A DNA stretch of 64,000 bases from Psococerastis gibbosa (GCA_963971405.1 OZ020490.1:26065464-26129463); one strand, 5' to 3'. Numbered from the stretch's first letter, positions 45,877 through 56,349 are shown. Program-made: numbers and translations. The notes: generated from the sequence alone by a model not told the origin.

Positions 45877-45963
45877 CACACGAGCGTTTTTTTCACGCAC
45901 AAAAGCAGCTTCAAGCAGCGAGAAAATAAGCTACATTACCGCGTGAAAAAAACGCGCGTGTGG
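45877..45963. repeat. Hairpin/MITE end
   Basis: 'ggccacacgagcgttttttt' and its near-complement 'aaaaaacgcgcgtgtggcc' enclose about 40 bp; another 'acacgagcg' follows directly. Probably a small transposon remnant. Confidence 0.65.
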
Positions 45964-46041
45964 CCATACACGAGCGGGATTTTCCCGCTGCGTTTTTTCA
46001 AGCCCAATGGCGGTTCGTTAATAATAAGTAAATAAATAATA

Positions 46042-46264
46042 AGAACCGGTCCGAGTTTACTCGAACATGCTTTCCTATTTATCAATTAGTAGATACCCAC
46101 ATGCTAAATTTCATCCAATCCACCGAGTAGTTTGCCCGACAGACTGACAGACTAAAAAATCATTTTTTTGGGCTCCTGGGACCTCAAAACGTGTAAATCC
46201 GTTGAAATCTCGGAATCGAAAATTATGACCATTCTAAAGTCTTCCTTAATAAATTGGAAAGCAA
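46042..46264 (-). repeat. Repeat family C, internally deleted copy
   Basis: Both ends are kept ('aagaaccggtccgagttta' ... 'aataaattggaaagc'), but about 600 bp of the middle is lost. Confidence 0.75.
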
Positions 46265-46898
46265 AAACGTGCTAATTTTCCAATCGACATCATGCCTTCT
46301 TGGAGGCGAATCTCCTCTATTCAGGCTTCTGCTACCCACCTTGTCCTTATTAATAAAAGTAAAGAAATTGGAGAAATTATAACATAATTGACGGGAAAAT
46401 AAAACATATGAGTTGCCTTAAAGCAGAAGCAAACCTCTCCACCTGGGGTGATTTTGTCTCATAGACAATATATAGTAATATATATATAATAATAATATAT
46501 AGTAAAACTATAGACTCATCGTAAACATTCGGGTTGAAGCCGCTTGACTTCGGCTATTTCCGTAGTATCGGAGCAGATTGAGCCTTTTGCCATTTGATAC
46601 CATGGCAGCATTTTATTTTTTATTTGATTATTTAAAGATGATTTAGAACGGGAAATCATGCCACGTAACCAACAATATTTTTATGCAGAGCTTGCAGTAC
46701 TTTTAATTTATATATTCAACAATATTTTAAGCAAAGTTTTCCCTACTTTTCGATAATAATAAATTTTTTTATGTAGAACTTGCAGTACTTTTAATTTAAA
46801 TTTCAAACAATATATATAATAAATGTAAATAATAAATACAACAATATATTAAACAACAAAGAAAACAATGAGGAAAACCTTTCATAAAACTATTAAAT

Positions 46899-47177
46899 TT
46901 GAATTTCCCGCCAAAATACCCCTATGAGGGGGCGTGGTCGTGGCTTCAGTCCTCCTGCACAGCCGAAATACGACTTGGTGGCTCCATAGTTTTATTAGCT
47001 CCATGTATTGTCAAGAACCCTCGTTGGACTTCTTGCAGCCAAAAATGCCTAAATGATCTGGCGATCCTTCACGACAACAGAGGCATTTTGAGACCAATTA
47101 ATTTCTCTGGCGTAATAGAAGAGTTTGCTGCTAGAAAGACTAAAAAAGTAAATTTTTACGTTATTCATTTTATGTAA
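46899..47177 (+). CDS. Unassigned open frame, 92 codons (doubtful)
   Basis: Starts MNFPPKYPYEGAWSWLQ and has a central SCSQKCLNDLAILHDN segment. The composition is more protein-like than most frames here (few low-complexity stretches), but no family is recognised. No splice context or neighbour supports it, and it could be a retroelement scrap or chance. Confidence 0.2.
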   Translation: MNFPPKYPYEGAWSWLQSSCTAEIRLGGSIVLLAPCIVKNPRWTSCSQKCLNDLAILHDNRGILRPINFSGVIEEFAARKTKKVNFYVIHFM

Positions 47178-47282
47178 CTAATGTAAAAGAAATAGGTTCG
47201 TGCAATTTTTTGTACTTCATTATCTTAAGTTAAAACAAGCATAGACCCCTGAATATTATGTCCACAAGCCCCCACAACTGAT

Positions 47283-47386
47283 TCGGAGGACATGTAAACT
47301 AGGCGGTCCCGGGCCTTCCTATTTGAGTGTAAGAGAGGGCTTTACAGTCGTATTGACTTAGCAAAAAGTCATTATTTATTTATTTA
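47283..47386 (+). repeat. tRNA-derived SINE, 3' end, damaged
   Basis: 'ggaggacatgtaaac', 'ggcggtcccgggccttcct' and a TTATTTATTTATTTA tail. The central block has a deletion. Confidence 0.7.
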
Positions 47387-47640
47387 AGCTATGGTGATGG
47401 TCCCTTGTAGCATTGCTTTTTGAATGCGACGTTTCTTATCGCATGTGCTGTAAATGGACTAACCCAAACAAAGTCATAAAGTGGAAAATTGAAAAGAGAG
47501 GTTATTTATATCGGAGATAATCTTAGTAGGATATTCCATGCACGAGAACACAGCCATAAATAATGGCGTTGTGTGCGCCATCTGGTGGTGAACTTGAGAG
47601 ATGGATGACGTTTCCGAGTGATATCCAGGTGTTGTTTGTA

Positions 47641-48254
47641 TCCCCTTTTAACAGGGAGGTTTCTATGAAAAGAAGTAAGAACGTATGTTGTTATGTTTCG
47701 TAAGGTCTCATTTTGAAAATATGTTAAGAGGACATGATACGTAGAAAATAGATTTTAATAATAATACTAGATATCGAACTCCCACTGCTAACTCTGGAAG
47801 TAGTAAATCCATCCTTTCTCCAAGTTTAATAAAATATGATCATGGAGATAATTATGTAAGAACTCCCGTTCATGACCGGTCCGGGCCAACTAGCCACTGG
47901 GTAATTCAAATTGTAATGGGGAACGCAAAACGTAACGCTTGTCAGTTAGAAGACGGACAAATGAAGCATTTGATTTTTACCCGATAATGATTCATTAGCA
48001 CTCTGACCAGAGACGGATCCAGCCCATTTGGGGGTTTGGGGGGGTAGTTGGGGTCAAAATAGGAAAACATGTGGGATCGATTAAATCACTTCGTAATAAA
48101 TTAACTTTTGGGGAGACGGGACAAATTTTGGGGTGCTCATTTTCTACGTAGCATGTCCTCTTAACATATTTTCAAAATGAGACCTTACGAGACATATAAC
48201 AACATAAGTTATTATTACTTTTTTTTTCATAAGAAACCTCCCTGTTAAAAGGGG
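47641..48254. mobile_element. Family P TTAA element with extended inverted arms
   Basis: A family P element (47728-48160; ends GAGGACATGATACGTAG / CTACGTAGCATGTCCTC) flanked by TTAA at 47724-47727 and 48161-48164. The flanking 83-90 bp (47641-47723 and 48165-48254) are themselves inverted complements. The right part overlaps an 8-bp-TSD element. Confidence 0.75.
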
Positions 48255-48296
48255 ACGGGTAACCCCCCCCCCCCCCCCCCCCTGTATCCGTCCATG
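48008..48296. mobile_element. hAT-like element with perfect 8-bp TSD
   Basis: Ends CAGAGACGGATCCAG and the complement of CATGGACGGATACAG. ACTCTGAC occurs at 48000-48007 and 48297-48304. Contains the right end of the TTAA element, one inverted arm and a C run of 20 (48263-48282). Confidence 0.75.
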
Positions 48297-48390
48297 ACTC
48301 TGACGCACGTTTCGCGAACTCGATACAGCATCATGCGGCTGTTTATTAGAGTTGTGAGGTGCATGAGATGCTGTTAGTTTATATTACATA

Positions 48391-48497
48391 CAACTAGGAA
48401 CGGCCGGGACCACCTGCTTTACGTGTCCTCCGAAGCATGGCCAGAAAATGTAAGAGTGTGTGACTCGAACCAAAAAGCTTTTACATGTCCCATGTTC
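48391..48497 (-). repeat. tRNA-derived SINE, partial
   Basis: 'cctgctttacgtgtcctccg', 'ggccagaaaatgta' and 'tgactcgaacca' B-box complement. Confidence 0.7.
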
Positions 48498-48548
48498 CCA
48501 ACAACAGGCTACTTAAACGTATTTTATACATTTCGCATGCACCCCACA

Positions 48549-48705
48549 CTTGAGCATGAGTCCCACACTTGCTACATTTTCTGGCGTGTAATGTAGACGG
48601 TCTTCCCGGGTCTAGATGATTTTAAGAGAAGGTTTTATGGCCCTAACTCCGCTTGGTTGGCTTAGTAATACGTACATCAAAAAGCCATTCTTAATTTATT
48701 TAGGG
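48549..48705 (+). repeat. tRNA-derived SINE, partial
   Basis: 'gagtcccacacttgctac', diverged middle and 'ccctaactccgcttggttgg' with an AATTTATTTA tail. It forms an inverted pair with 48391-48497. Confidence 0.7.
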
Positions 48706-48782
48706 GAGCGAGACTGACGAAGCGACACATCCCTCTTGTAGGTACCTTTTTTTATTTTCTGTAATCATTTAACTGAGTTTGC

Positions 48783-49043
48783 CTACTTTAACATGGGAAA
48801 GTGAATAACTCTATACTGAGATATACAAGACACCTAAATGGTAATCTCCCTCTTACAAACCTCAGCAGTTTTCCAACTTTAACATGGGATAGTGAATAAC
48901 TCCATACTGACGCATACAAGACACCTAAATGGTAATCTCTCTCTTACAAACCTCAGCAGTTTTCCAACTTTAACATGGGATAGTGAATAACTCTATACTG
49001 ATGCATACAAGACACCTAAATGGTAATCTCCCTCTTACAAAAC
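48783..49043. repeat. Tandem repeat, three units of 91 bp
   Basis: 'taacatggga' recurs at 48789, 48880 and 48971. Units contain 'acaagacacctaaatggta' and differ by only a few bases. Confidence 0.95.
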
Positions 49044-49522
49044 TCAGTTGCCGGTTGTTGGTCCCGAATTCGGAGTCTCGAAAATATCAGAATTGAAAAT
49101 TTGAAAATTACGCTATACTCACAGCGATTTCCCAAGGGTTTACTCCGAATATTGCGCCTTACTCATTTTGTTTTCGAAACTTTTAGCTTGCAAAACAAAA
49201 TTTGGTTTTTATCGATTTTGCTGATGACAAGTTCCGTTCCCAGACACGCCCCCCCCCCTTTGCCTCTTCTCTTTTACGTTCTTCCTCTGTAGTACCTTCA
49301 CCATAGTCCAGTTGAGGGAGAACTGGACTATGAAACGGGAGATCGAGGTTCGAAACTCAATTTGAAAGGAAACTTTTCCGCATAGTCTTCTGTAGACGAA
49401 AGTCACCAAATAACCTACATGCCAAGGGTGGGCATTGGCTAGTAAGTATAGTTTCCACCGAGTCTGGATCTGGATGTGCTCAACCCGAATAGGGCACAGG
49501 CAGGGGAAAAACGCGGCTGCAG

Positions 49523-49673
49523 CAGGGACGGATCCAGCCCAATTGGGGGGGGGGGGTAGTTGTGGGTTGAAATAGGAAAAACATATGTAAGATCGATTAA
49601 ATCAGAGAGCGTAATATATTAATTTACAACAGATTTACCAAATTTTGGCCCCCCCACCCTGTATCCGTCCTTG
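49523..49673. mobile_element. hAT-like MITE, 151 bp, perfect 8-bp TSD
   Basis: Ends CAGGGACGGATCCAG and the complement of CAAGGACGGATACAG. GGCTGCAG at 49515-49522 and 49674-49681. Shorter relative of 48008-48296 without the extra insert. Confidence 0.9.
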
Positions 49674-49794
49674 GGCTGCAGGGCATGGTGCTGACCACAA
49701 CAACCCAAATTGTACATTTGTCGTGAAGAGGGTCCTCTAACGGGATGACTTGGGAAGACATTTTAACGCACGAACATTATTTGATAGATAGGTT

Positions 49795-50075
49795 CTTCAT
49801 CGTTAAATACCTCTTCTAAGATTGGCGATCCTCACAGCAATTTGAACCTTGGAGACTTCTGGTCTGAAAAGGGCAGTTGTGCTCTTACCAAACCACTGCC
49901 TCAGGTTTTTCAACCAGGATGTTCTTCTGCTGGGGAGCCCTCAGTCCTTTTATCTTTCCTTGGATAATTACTTGCATCAGAAGGCGATACTTTTCGTTCC
50001 TCATCACATGACCGAAATTTGTTAGTTTCCGTTTCTTAACCGTCAGCAGCAACTTGGCTTCTGTATCCATTCGTC
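49795..50075 (-). pseudogene. Non-LTR polyprotein C-terminal relic (family L), frameshifted
   Basis: One frame reads EAKLLLTVKKRKLTNFGHVMRNEKYRL, the typical segment after the RT domain. After a frameshift near 49925 it continues SWLKNLRQWFGKSTTALF...VQIAVRIANLR. Relatives are at 56350-56550, 54665-54730 and 63838-64000. Confidence 0.8.
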
Positions 50076-50166
50076 TGTATGTACCTACATTTCAAATGCA
50101 CTGATTCTGTTCTCAATATCTTGTGTCAAATCATATCAAATCAAAATGTCCCCGTAGTAACTACTG

Positions 50167-50919
50167 GGGGTCTTCACAGTGTTGGTGTTATCGAGTTATC
50201 AAGTTAGATGTTCTATCCAAGTTAACACACAATCGTGAGTGGACCTCGGGAGTGAGTTATCATGCTATATCGAAAACATATAACGTGGTAGTAGTCAGAC
50301 GTTCGTGGCACGGGTTTAAAGAAAGTGGCAGAACTCTATTCTAGTGCCACATTTTTTTTATATTTTTGGTTATTACAATTTTAAGTATTTACAGTAATTA
50401 CTTGTGATAATGGGATAAGGATGCAAACCGGCCACGACTATCTCCAAAGCCATCTGCACAGAATGGGACTCGTCGACTCACCTACCTTCCCCCTCTGTAA
50501 TGAGGCTGAGGGCACGGCTGACCACCTGCCAAACTGCAGAGCTATGGACACAAACATCAACAACAATGAAGACTCCTTGCGACAACGGTCAAGGCTCTAC
50601 TGGGCGACACGGCGCCAAATGGCAGAATTGCCACGGACGGGCGTTGGATGACCTGACCTGACTTGTGATAATAGATTATACAAATAAATTTAAATACTAC
50701 AAAATTTTAAACGCGTGTTTCAAATCAATCAACAAAAACAAAGATGGTGGCGGTCAAACCTGAGCTATCGATCGCAGCGCAAGGTAAATAACACGTTAAC
50801 CAACTTGGAAGTGCGTTTAGGATAGCACGCTGGTTAGCTGGTTATCGGTGTGTTAACTTAGTTTGATATAACACACTTAACTAGGTATAACTCGATAACA
50901 CGAACACTGTGAAGACCCC
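50167..50919. mobile_element. DNA element 'G', interrupted by a non-LTR fragment
   Basis: Ends GGGGTCTTCACAGTGTTGG and the complement CACTGTGAAGACCCC, with 'gttatcgagttat' inside. The same element without the insert is at 55222-55718. The insert at 50412-50660 accounts for the size difference. Non-coding. Confidence 0.85.
50412..50660 (+). pseudogene. 3'-end fragment of non-LTR family N, 12-bp TSD
   Basis: Frame: TGHDYLQSHLHRMGL, FPLCNE...DHLPNC, then YWATRRQMAELPRTGVG-stop, closely similar to 10560-10800. Flanked by ACTTGTGATAAT at 50400-50411 and 50661-50672; ends in 'atgacctgacctg'. The 55-kb element G shows the empty site. Confidence 0.9.
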
Positions 50920-51103
50920 TACTATACACTAGGGGGACGATTGATACCTGAACAAAAGCGAAGCAAAAATGGGACCTAGTACACGTATGGCCCCAGCTAC
51001 GAGTACCTGATATTAGGATAGGTGTAGCCAGGAGCCAGGGGGACATAGACCATAGTGGGAAACTTTATGTTGCAAATCGAACACACAATATATTATGATT
51101 TAA

Positions 51104-51481
51104 GGCGCCCATTCCATTGACCGGCTAGGGCTATTTCCAAAACGGTGACGTGGTAGCAGACACTTAAGACTTAGGTAAGGTCTCCACCGACCTCGCATTG
51201 CAGATTGCAAGTGACATTGACGGAAATGTTTGTTTTTCTTTTTATAGAAATCTATTAAAATGTTTGTAATTAACATATCCCATGAAGCCATTTTTTAATT
51301 TTAGTTTGTTTGTGATTTTATTGTATGATCATTGATCAATTTTAACTATGGCATAGAGGAAAATAAACATTTCCGTCAATTCTGCAATGCGAGGTCGGTG
51401 GAAACGCCACCTAAGTCTTGAGTGTCTGCTACCACGTCACCGTTTTGGAAATAGCCCTAGCCGGTCAATGGAATGGGCACC
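51104..51481. mobile_element. Composite MITE, copy 3 (TAA TSD)
   Basis: Very similar to 18664-19046 including the inner element. TAA at 51101-51103 and 51482-51484. Confidence 0.9.
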
Positions 51482-51570
51482 TAAGGCAGGATCCGAAAAT
51501 TAAACTCCACAACCCGTTTCGAGTAATAAATATGAAGGAAATATATAAGTAAACTTCGCTGAGATAAATC

Positions 51571-51850
51571 ACAGTAAGTTGACTGAGTCACTCTGTTGAG
51601 CTGCGTCCTGACTATGCCAATATGGCTTTTCTTTTTATGCAGTGTGTATACGTGTTTTTCATGCCGAAATCACGTCTACACTGCGTCACTGCACAAAAAG
51701 CCATATGGCATAGTCATGACGCAGCTTTACACGATGAACAGTCATCTTACAATTGATAGATACGAAAGCTCGCATCGTATATATCATTTGTAAGATGACT
51801 GCTGTTTGCGTGACACTTTCATAGTGTGCCTCAGTCAACTTACCGTGGTT
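51571..51850. mobile_element. Multi-lobed inverted-repeat element
   Basis: Outer arms 'cacagtaagttgactgag' and near-complement. Inner lobes: 'gctgcgtcctgactatgcc' / 'ggcatagtcatgacgcagc' and 'cagtcatcttacaa' / 'ttgtaagatgactg'. Non-coding. Confidence 0.75.
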
Positions 51851-52230
51851 TTTCTGCTGTGACCCATGGCTCAACTCAGCATAGTTTACCTATAGTGTTG
51901 TTATTTATATTTATTAATTAATTAACTATTTCTTTTGTTTTTCAGATAATATGGACTAACTGGCAAAGTGGCGGCTACTTCTTATAATAATGTAGACTTA
52001 ATCAACTCCGATCTCCGAGTCTACTCTGGTAAGTCCCCTAATTAATTAATTAAAATATATCACCTGGATCACTTCAATATGTAATTAGTTAAACTTTTAT
52101 TTTAATTCAGCAATTAATCATAGTTTTAGGGGCCCATCACGGGAATACCTAAAAGTGCCCCTCTGTTCACCCATACCAACAAAATTGTGTTTCAAACCTG
52201 TAATATTTGAAACATGTAATAACATGTAGA

Positions 52231-52375
52231 GTAGCGGAACGGACTCTGACTTTCACCCGAAAGGTTTTTGGTTCGAGTCCCACACTGGCTACATTTTCTG
52301 GCCATGGTTCAGAGGGCATGTAAAGCTGGCGAGAGAGGGCTTTATAGCCTTAACTAAAATTAATTAATTAATTTA
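52231..52375 (+). repeat. tRNA-derived SINE with both Pol III boxes
   Basis: A-box region 'tagagtagcggaacgg', B box GGTTCGAGTCC near 52271, then 'ctacattttctggccatgg'. It has lost the 'cggtcccgggccttcc' block and ends with TTAATTAATTAATT. Confidence 0.85.
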
Positions 52376-52727
52376 CAGTATGGTCTAGACCATTAACTAC
52401 TAGCAATACCATGTTAATGACATGAAGAACGGGCCAAAATAGGAGAGTAGGTATTAAAATAATAATAATAATAATATCAATGAATATCAACTGCGTCTAC
52501 CTATCAAAACTTTCCCTGAAACCCGAAATTGTCTGTTAGAAATTCGAAGCAGAAAGTTGAAAAAGAGAAGGTTGTTGTGATGGGAAAAAAGATATATTTT
52601 ACCGGTTGCCAAGCACTCCCCTGGGGATTGCATCAGAGCTTTGCCTGTAAATTTTATACCTTTCCTCTTGTACCAAATGACCTCGTAGCTCATATTCTAC
52701 TGTATTTTAATGCCACTGCATTGCTCA

Positions 52728-53950
52728 GTGAGATCTGGGAAGCTCAAGGCTACTTATAATGATTCACCTTGCGTTGCGCGAGATTGTATAATTTTTGGAG
52801 GGATTTCAAATGAAAACCTGTTTAAGAAGGAGGTTTGTTTTTATTCCCGGTGTGGGACGGGCCATGTAGCGTAGTGGTATGGACTCAGACTTTCATTCGA
52901 AATGTTTCTGCTATTTTGCTACATTTTCTAAGTGAGATCTGGATCAAGGCTACTTATAATGATTCACCTTGCGTTGCACGAGATTGTAAAAATTTTGGAG
53001 GGATTTCAAATGAAAACCTGTTTAAGAAGGAGGTTTAATGTTATTCCTGGCGTGGGATGGGACATGTAGCGTAGCGGTACAGACTCAGACTTTCATCGAA
53101 AGTCTTTTTTCTGCTATTTTGCTACAATTTCTAAGTGAGATCTGGATCAAGGCTGCTTATAATGATTCACCTTGCGTTGCTCGAGATTGTAAAATTTTTG
53201 GAGGGGTTTCAAATGAAAACCTGTTTAAGAAGGAGGTTTAATGTTATTCCTGGCGTGGGATGGGACATGTAGCGTAGCGGTACAGACTCAGACTTTCATC
53301 GAAAGTCTTTTTTCTGCTATTTTGCTACAATTTCTAAGTGAGATCTGGATCAAGGCTGCTTATAATGATTCACCTTGCGTTGCTCGAGATTGTAAAATTT
53401 TTGGAGGGGTTTCAAATGAAAACCTGTTTAAGAAGGAGGTTTAATGTTATTCCTGGCGTGGGATGGGACATGTAGCGTAGCGGTACAGACTCAGACTTTC
53501 ATCGAAAGTCTTTTTTCTGCTATTTTGCTACAATTTCTAAGTGAGATCTGGATCAAGGCTGCTTATAATGATTCACCTTGCGTTGCTCGAGATTGTAAAA
53601 TTTTTGGAGGGATTTCAAATGAAAACCGGTTTAAGAAGGAGGCTTAATGTTATTCCTGGCGTGGGATGGGACATGTAGCGTAGCGGTACAGACTCAGACT
53701 TTCATCGAAAGTCTTTTTTCTGCTATTTTGCTACAATTTCTAAGTGAGATCTGGATCAAGGCTGCTTATAATGATTCACCTTGCGTTGCTCGAGATTGTA
53801 AAATTTTTGGAGGGATTTCAAATGAAAACCGGTTTAAGAAGGAGGTTTGTTTTTATTCCTAGTGTGGGATGGGACATGTAGCGTAGTGGCACGGACTCAG
53901 ACTTTCACTCGAAAAGTTTCTGGCTTGAGTACCATACTTGCTATTTCTAA
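52728..53950 (+). repeat. 203-bp satellite, six units, containing a SINE head
   Basis: 'gtgagatctgg' recurs at 52728, 52932, 53135, 53338, 53541 and 53744. Each unit carries 'acatgtagcgtagcggtaca', the SINE A-box region, followed by a degenerate stretch without the B box. Units 3-6 are almost identical. The 67-codon frames in each unit (for example 53038-53241) start in one unit and end in the next; they are artefacts of the array. Confidence 0.95.
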
Positions 53951-54664
53951 GTGAGACCTGGGATGATCCAAAATAGTGCGGGCTGGATGGCCTTTTCATT
54001 GGCTTCTGAGAGATCTGTCTGGGACACAGCTTCTGCTAGTCTCGGGCAAACCAGAAGGTGGCCGTGGCCTTGTCGTTCGGGTCCTCTTCCAGTCCCCAAC
54101 TCCACAGGATTCCTTATAAGACCCCTTAACTTTTTTCCTGCCCAAAACATTTCCCTGGTTGGTAGAGCATCTATACACGAATAGAGATACTATTTAACCT
54201 GGTTCATGCTGAGTTCAGGCTATGGGTACCCAGTACCTTGAGTCCTGTGACAGATTATAAGATGACATGCGAATGAGTAATTAGGTTGTATGGGAAGCAC
54301 AAATTTTCGTTCATCAAGTTGTGGAAATTTGGCCCGTAAATTGCGGTCTCTCTACGGCTTAATGATAATAATTCACACGGCCTTCTTGTAATTCGTAATA
54401 GCCAAATCGATTAGAGACGAAACCCGCGGAAGAACTGCATATATACCGACTTACTTGGCACCGAAAGTCAATTATAAGTTGTCCATGTCATGGTTAACCA
54501 CTAAGTACTTAGTAATAGAACAAAAAGTCATAATTTATTTATCTAAATAATTAAATAAATTAAATTTTACATTCGATGTTACATTTTTTATACATACATT
54601 TTATTGGTTGTTCAGTTGTTTAGTATTATGATAAATTACTGGATTTAGAGCCCTAACCAGTTCT
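53951..54664. other. Interval with SINE scraps, no gene seen
   Basis: A SINE head at 53866-53945 closes the satellite. 54505-54545 carries a SINE-like tail ('cttagtaatagaacaaaaag'). Frames of 60-77 codons around 54000 overlap on both strands and have no recognised content. Confidence 0.45.
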
Positions 54665-54730
54665 TCTTCTAATACGTCTTCTATCGAAGATTGGCCATCA
54701 TCACGGCAATCGTAGTCATGATACTAGGGA
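54665..54730 (-). pseudogene. Scrap of non-LTR family L
   Basis: The minus strand reads TIAVMMANLR followed by frameshifted KK-rich residues, matching the IAVRIANLR end of 49795-50075. Confidence 0.45.
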
Positions 54731-54999
54731 ATTGTAATGCTGTGGTTTTCCGTTGTCTTCTGCATCCGTATGGCGTTGACCCTTCATTGAGTCCCTCCGT
54801 CTTCGGGGCCACTTTCCCGTCCACAGGACAACAAAGTGCCCTGCTCAGAAAAGACTGTGTTTTTCGCTTATCCCGGCTCAAACTAGGTCCCCTGTATGTT
54901 CATTACGCGCTTCCATCTTCACCACGAGGAGGTACAAATTAGTGATTTTCGCGTCTTTCGGGTTAATCGCGTTAAAACAATTTAATGAATGTATTAACC

Positions 55000-55125
55000 T
55001 CTTCAATCGCCTCAGTAAGTAACCTAATAGGTACTTGTGTCGAGTTACGACACGTCTCCGATCGCAAGGTGTGTAGAGACTCGCACAAGTACAAGCACGC
55101 TACCACCTTGCCTCTGTAGTCGCAA
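55000..55125. repeat. Dispersed repeat 'T', copy 3 (inverted)
   Basis: 'gagttacgacacgtctccg', 'agactcgcacaagtac' and 'cttcaatcgcctcag' are complements of the 26555 copy. Confidence 0.7.
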
Positions 55126-55221
55126 TAAGTAAGGCATCACTCAGAAACTCAGCTACACTGACGAGTGACGACCAACCAGTAGAGTAAACAAATGCGTTTG
55201 TGTTCAAAATCAGAAGCAATA

Positions 55222-55718
55222 GGGGTCTTCACAATGTTGGTGTTATCGAGTTAGATTTGCTATCCAAGTTAACACACAATCGTGAGTGTACCTCGGGAGT
55301 GAGTTATCATGCTATTCATGCTATATTTAACAGGGTAAGCAACGTGCTAGTAGTCAGACGTTCGTGGCACGGTTTTAAAGAAAGTGGCAGAACTCTATTC
55401 TAGTGCCACATTTGTTTATATATTTTGTTCATTTTGGTTATTATAATTTTAAGTATTTACGGTAATTGCTTGTGAGAATAGATTATACAAATAAATTTAA
55501 ATAGTACAAAATTTTAAACGCGTGTTTCAAATCAATCAACAAAAACAAAGATGGCGGCGGTCAAACCTGAGCTATCGATCGCAGCGAAAGTTAAATAGCA
55601 CACTTAACCAACTTGGAAGTGCGTTTAGGATAGCACGCTGGTTATCGTTGTGTTAACTTAACTTGATATAACACCCTTAACTAGGTATAACTCGATAACA
55701 CGAACACTGTGAAGACCC
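55222..55718. mobile_element. DNA element 'G', uninterrupted copy
   Basis: Ends GGGGTCTTCACAATGTTGG and CACTGTGAAGACCC. Highly similar to 50167-50919 on both sides of the latter's insert; supplies the empty-site sequence 'cttgtgagaatagatta'. Confidence 0.85.
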
Positions 55719-55754
55719 TTATTAGTTGTAATTGAAAACACGTTTGTTTTATGA

Positions 55755-56002
55755 CAGTGCCTGGTTTCCCATGGCCCCCACAAAAAGGGGGCTTCCGCAA
55801 AAAGTCGTAAAATACAAAATTACAATAGATTAAAAAACCAAAGTAAATAAAACCGTCGAAATATGTGGCGGGACTTTGGATCTCCATTTTATCATTGATA
55901 GCGGAATATTCGTCTAAGCCCAAAAGGTACATAAGACTGCCCGAGAAAGGGCCCTCACACAATCCCGGCCCAAGTGCCCTCACGAGGCCAAACCCGGCAC
56001 TG
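55755..56002. mobile_element. hAT-like element, CAGTGCC ends, near 8-bp TSD
   Basis: Relative of 44508-44833. Flanks ttttatga (55747-55754) and tgttatga (56003-56010) match at 7 of 8. Confidence 0.75.
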
Positions 56003-56349
56003 TGTTATGAGAATGTTTAGAAATGTACCCCCAATATGGGCCTCCTGATGGTTAGATATCTAATCAATAGTCGTTATTTTGGTTTAAACCCGGCTATCGC
56101 CCTCTTCTGAACACACCTGTAGCTTTCAGTGAGTACTGTACAGATATTTTACGATTCACAGCTCAGCTATTTTTAGCTATATTAAAGATACTGACGATAT
56201 GTGAATTGTTTTAAGTACAGAAAAGTAACCTACTGTTCAGGGGGCCCAACACGGGAATTCCTTGCCCCCTCCCCTGTTCTCGTCTGATTTGATGTCGACT
56301 GATTAGATTACTTCATTGTCGTTCAATATCGCATTCATTCATTCACTCA

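Noticed and set aside
53038-53862. Series of 67-71 codon near-identical plus-strand frames
   Set aside because: Each begins in one 203-bp satellite unit and ends at the start of the next. The repetition is of DNA, and the SINE head lies within the frames.
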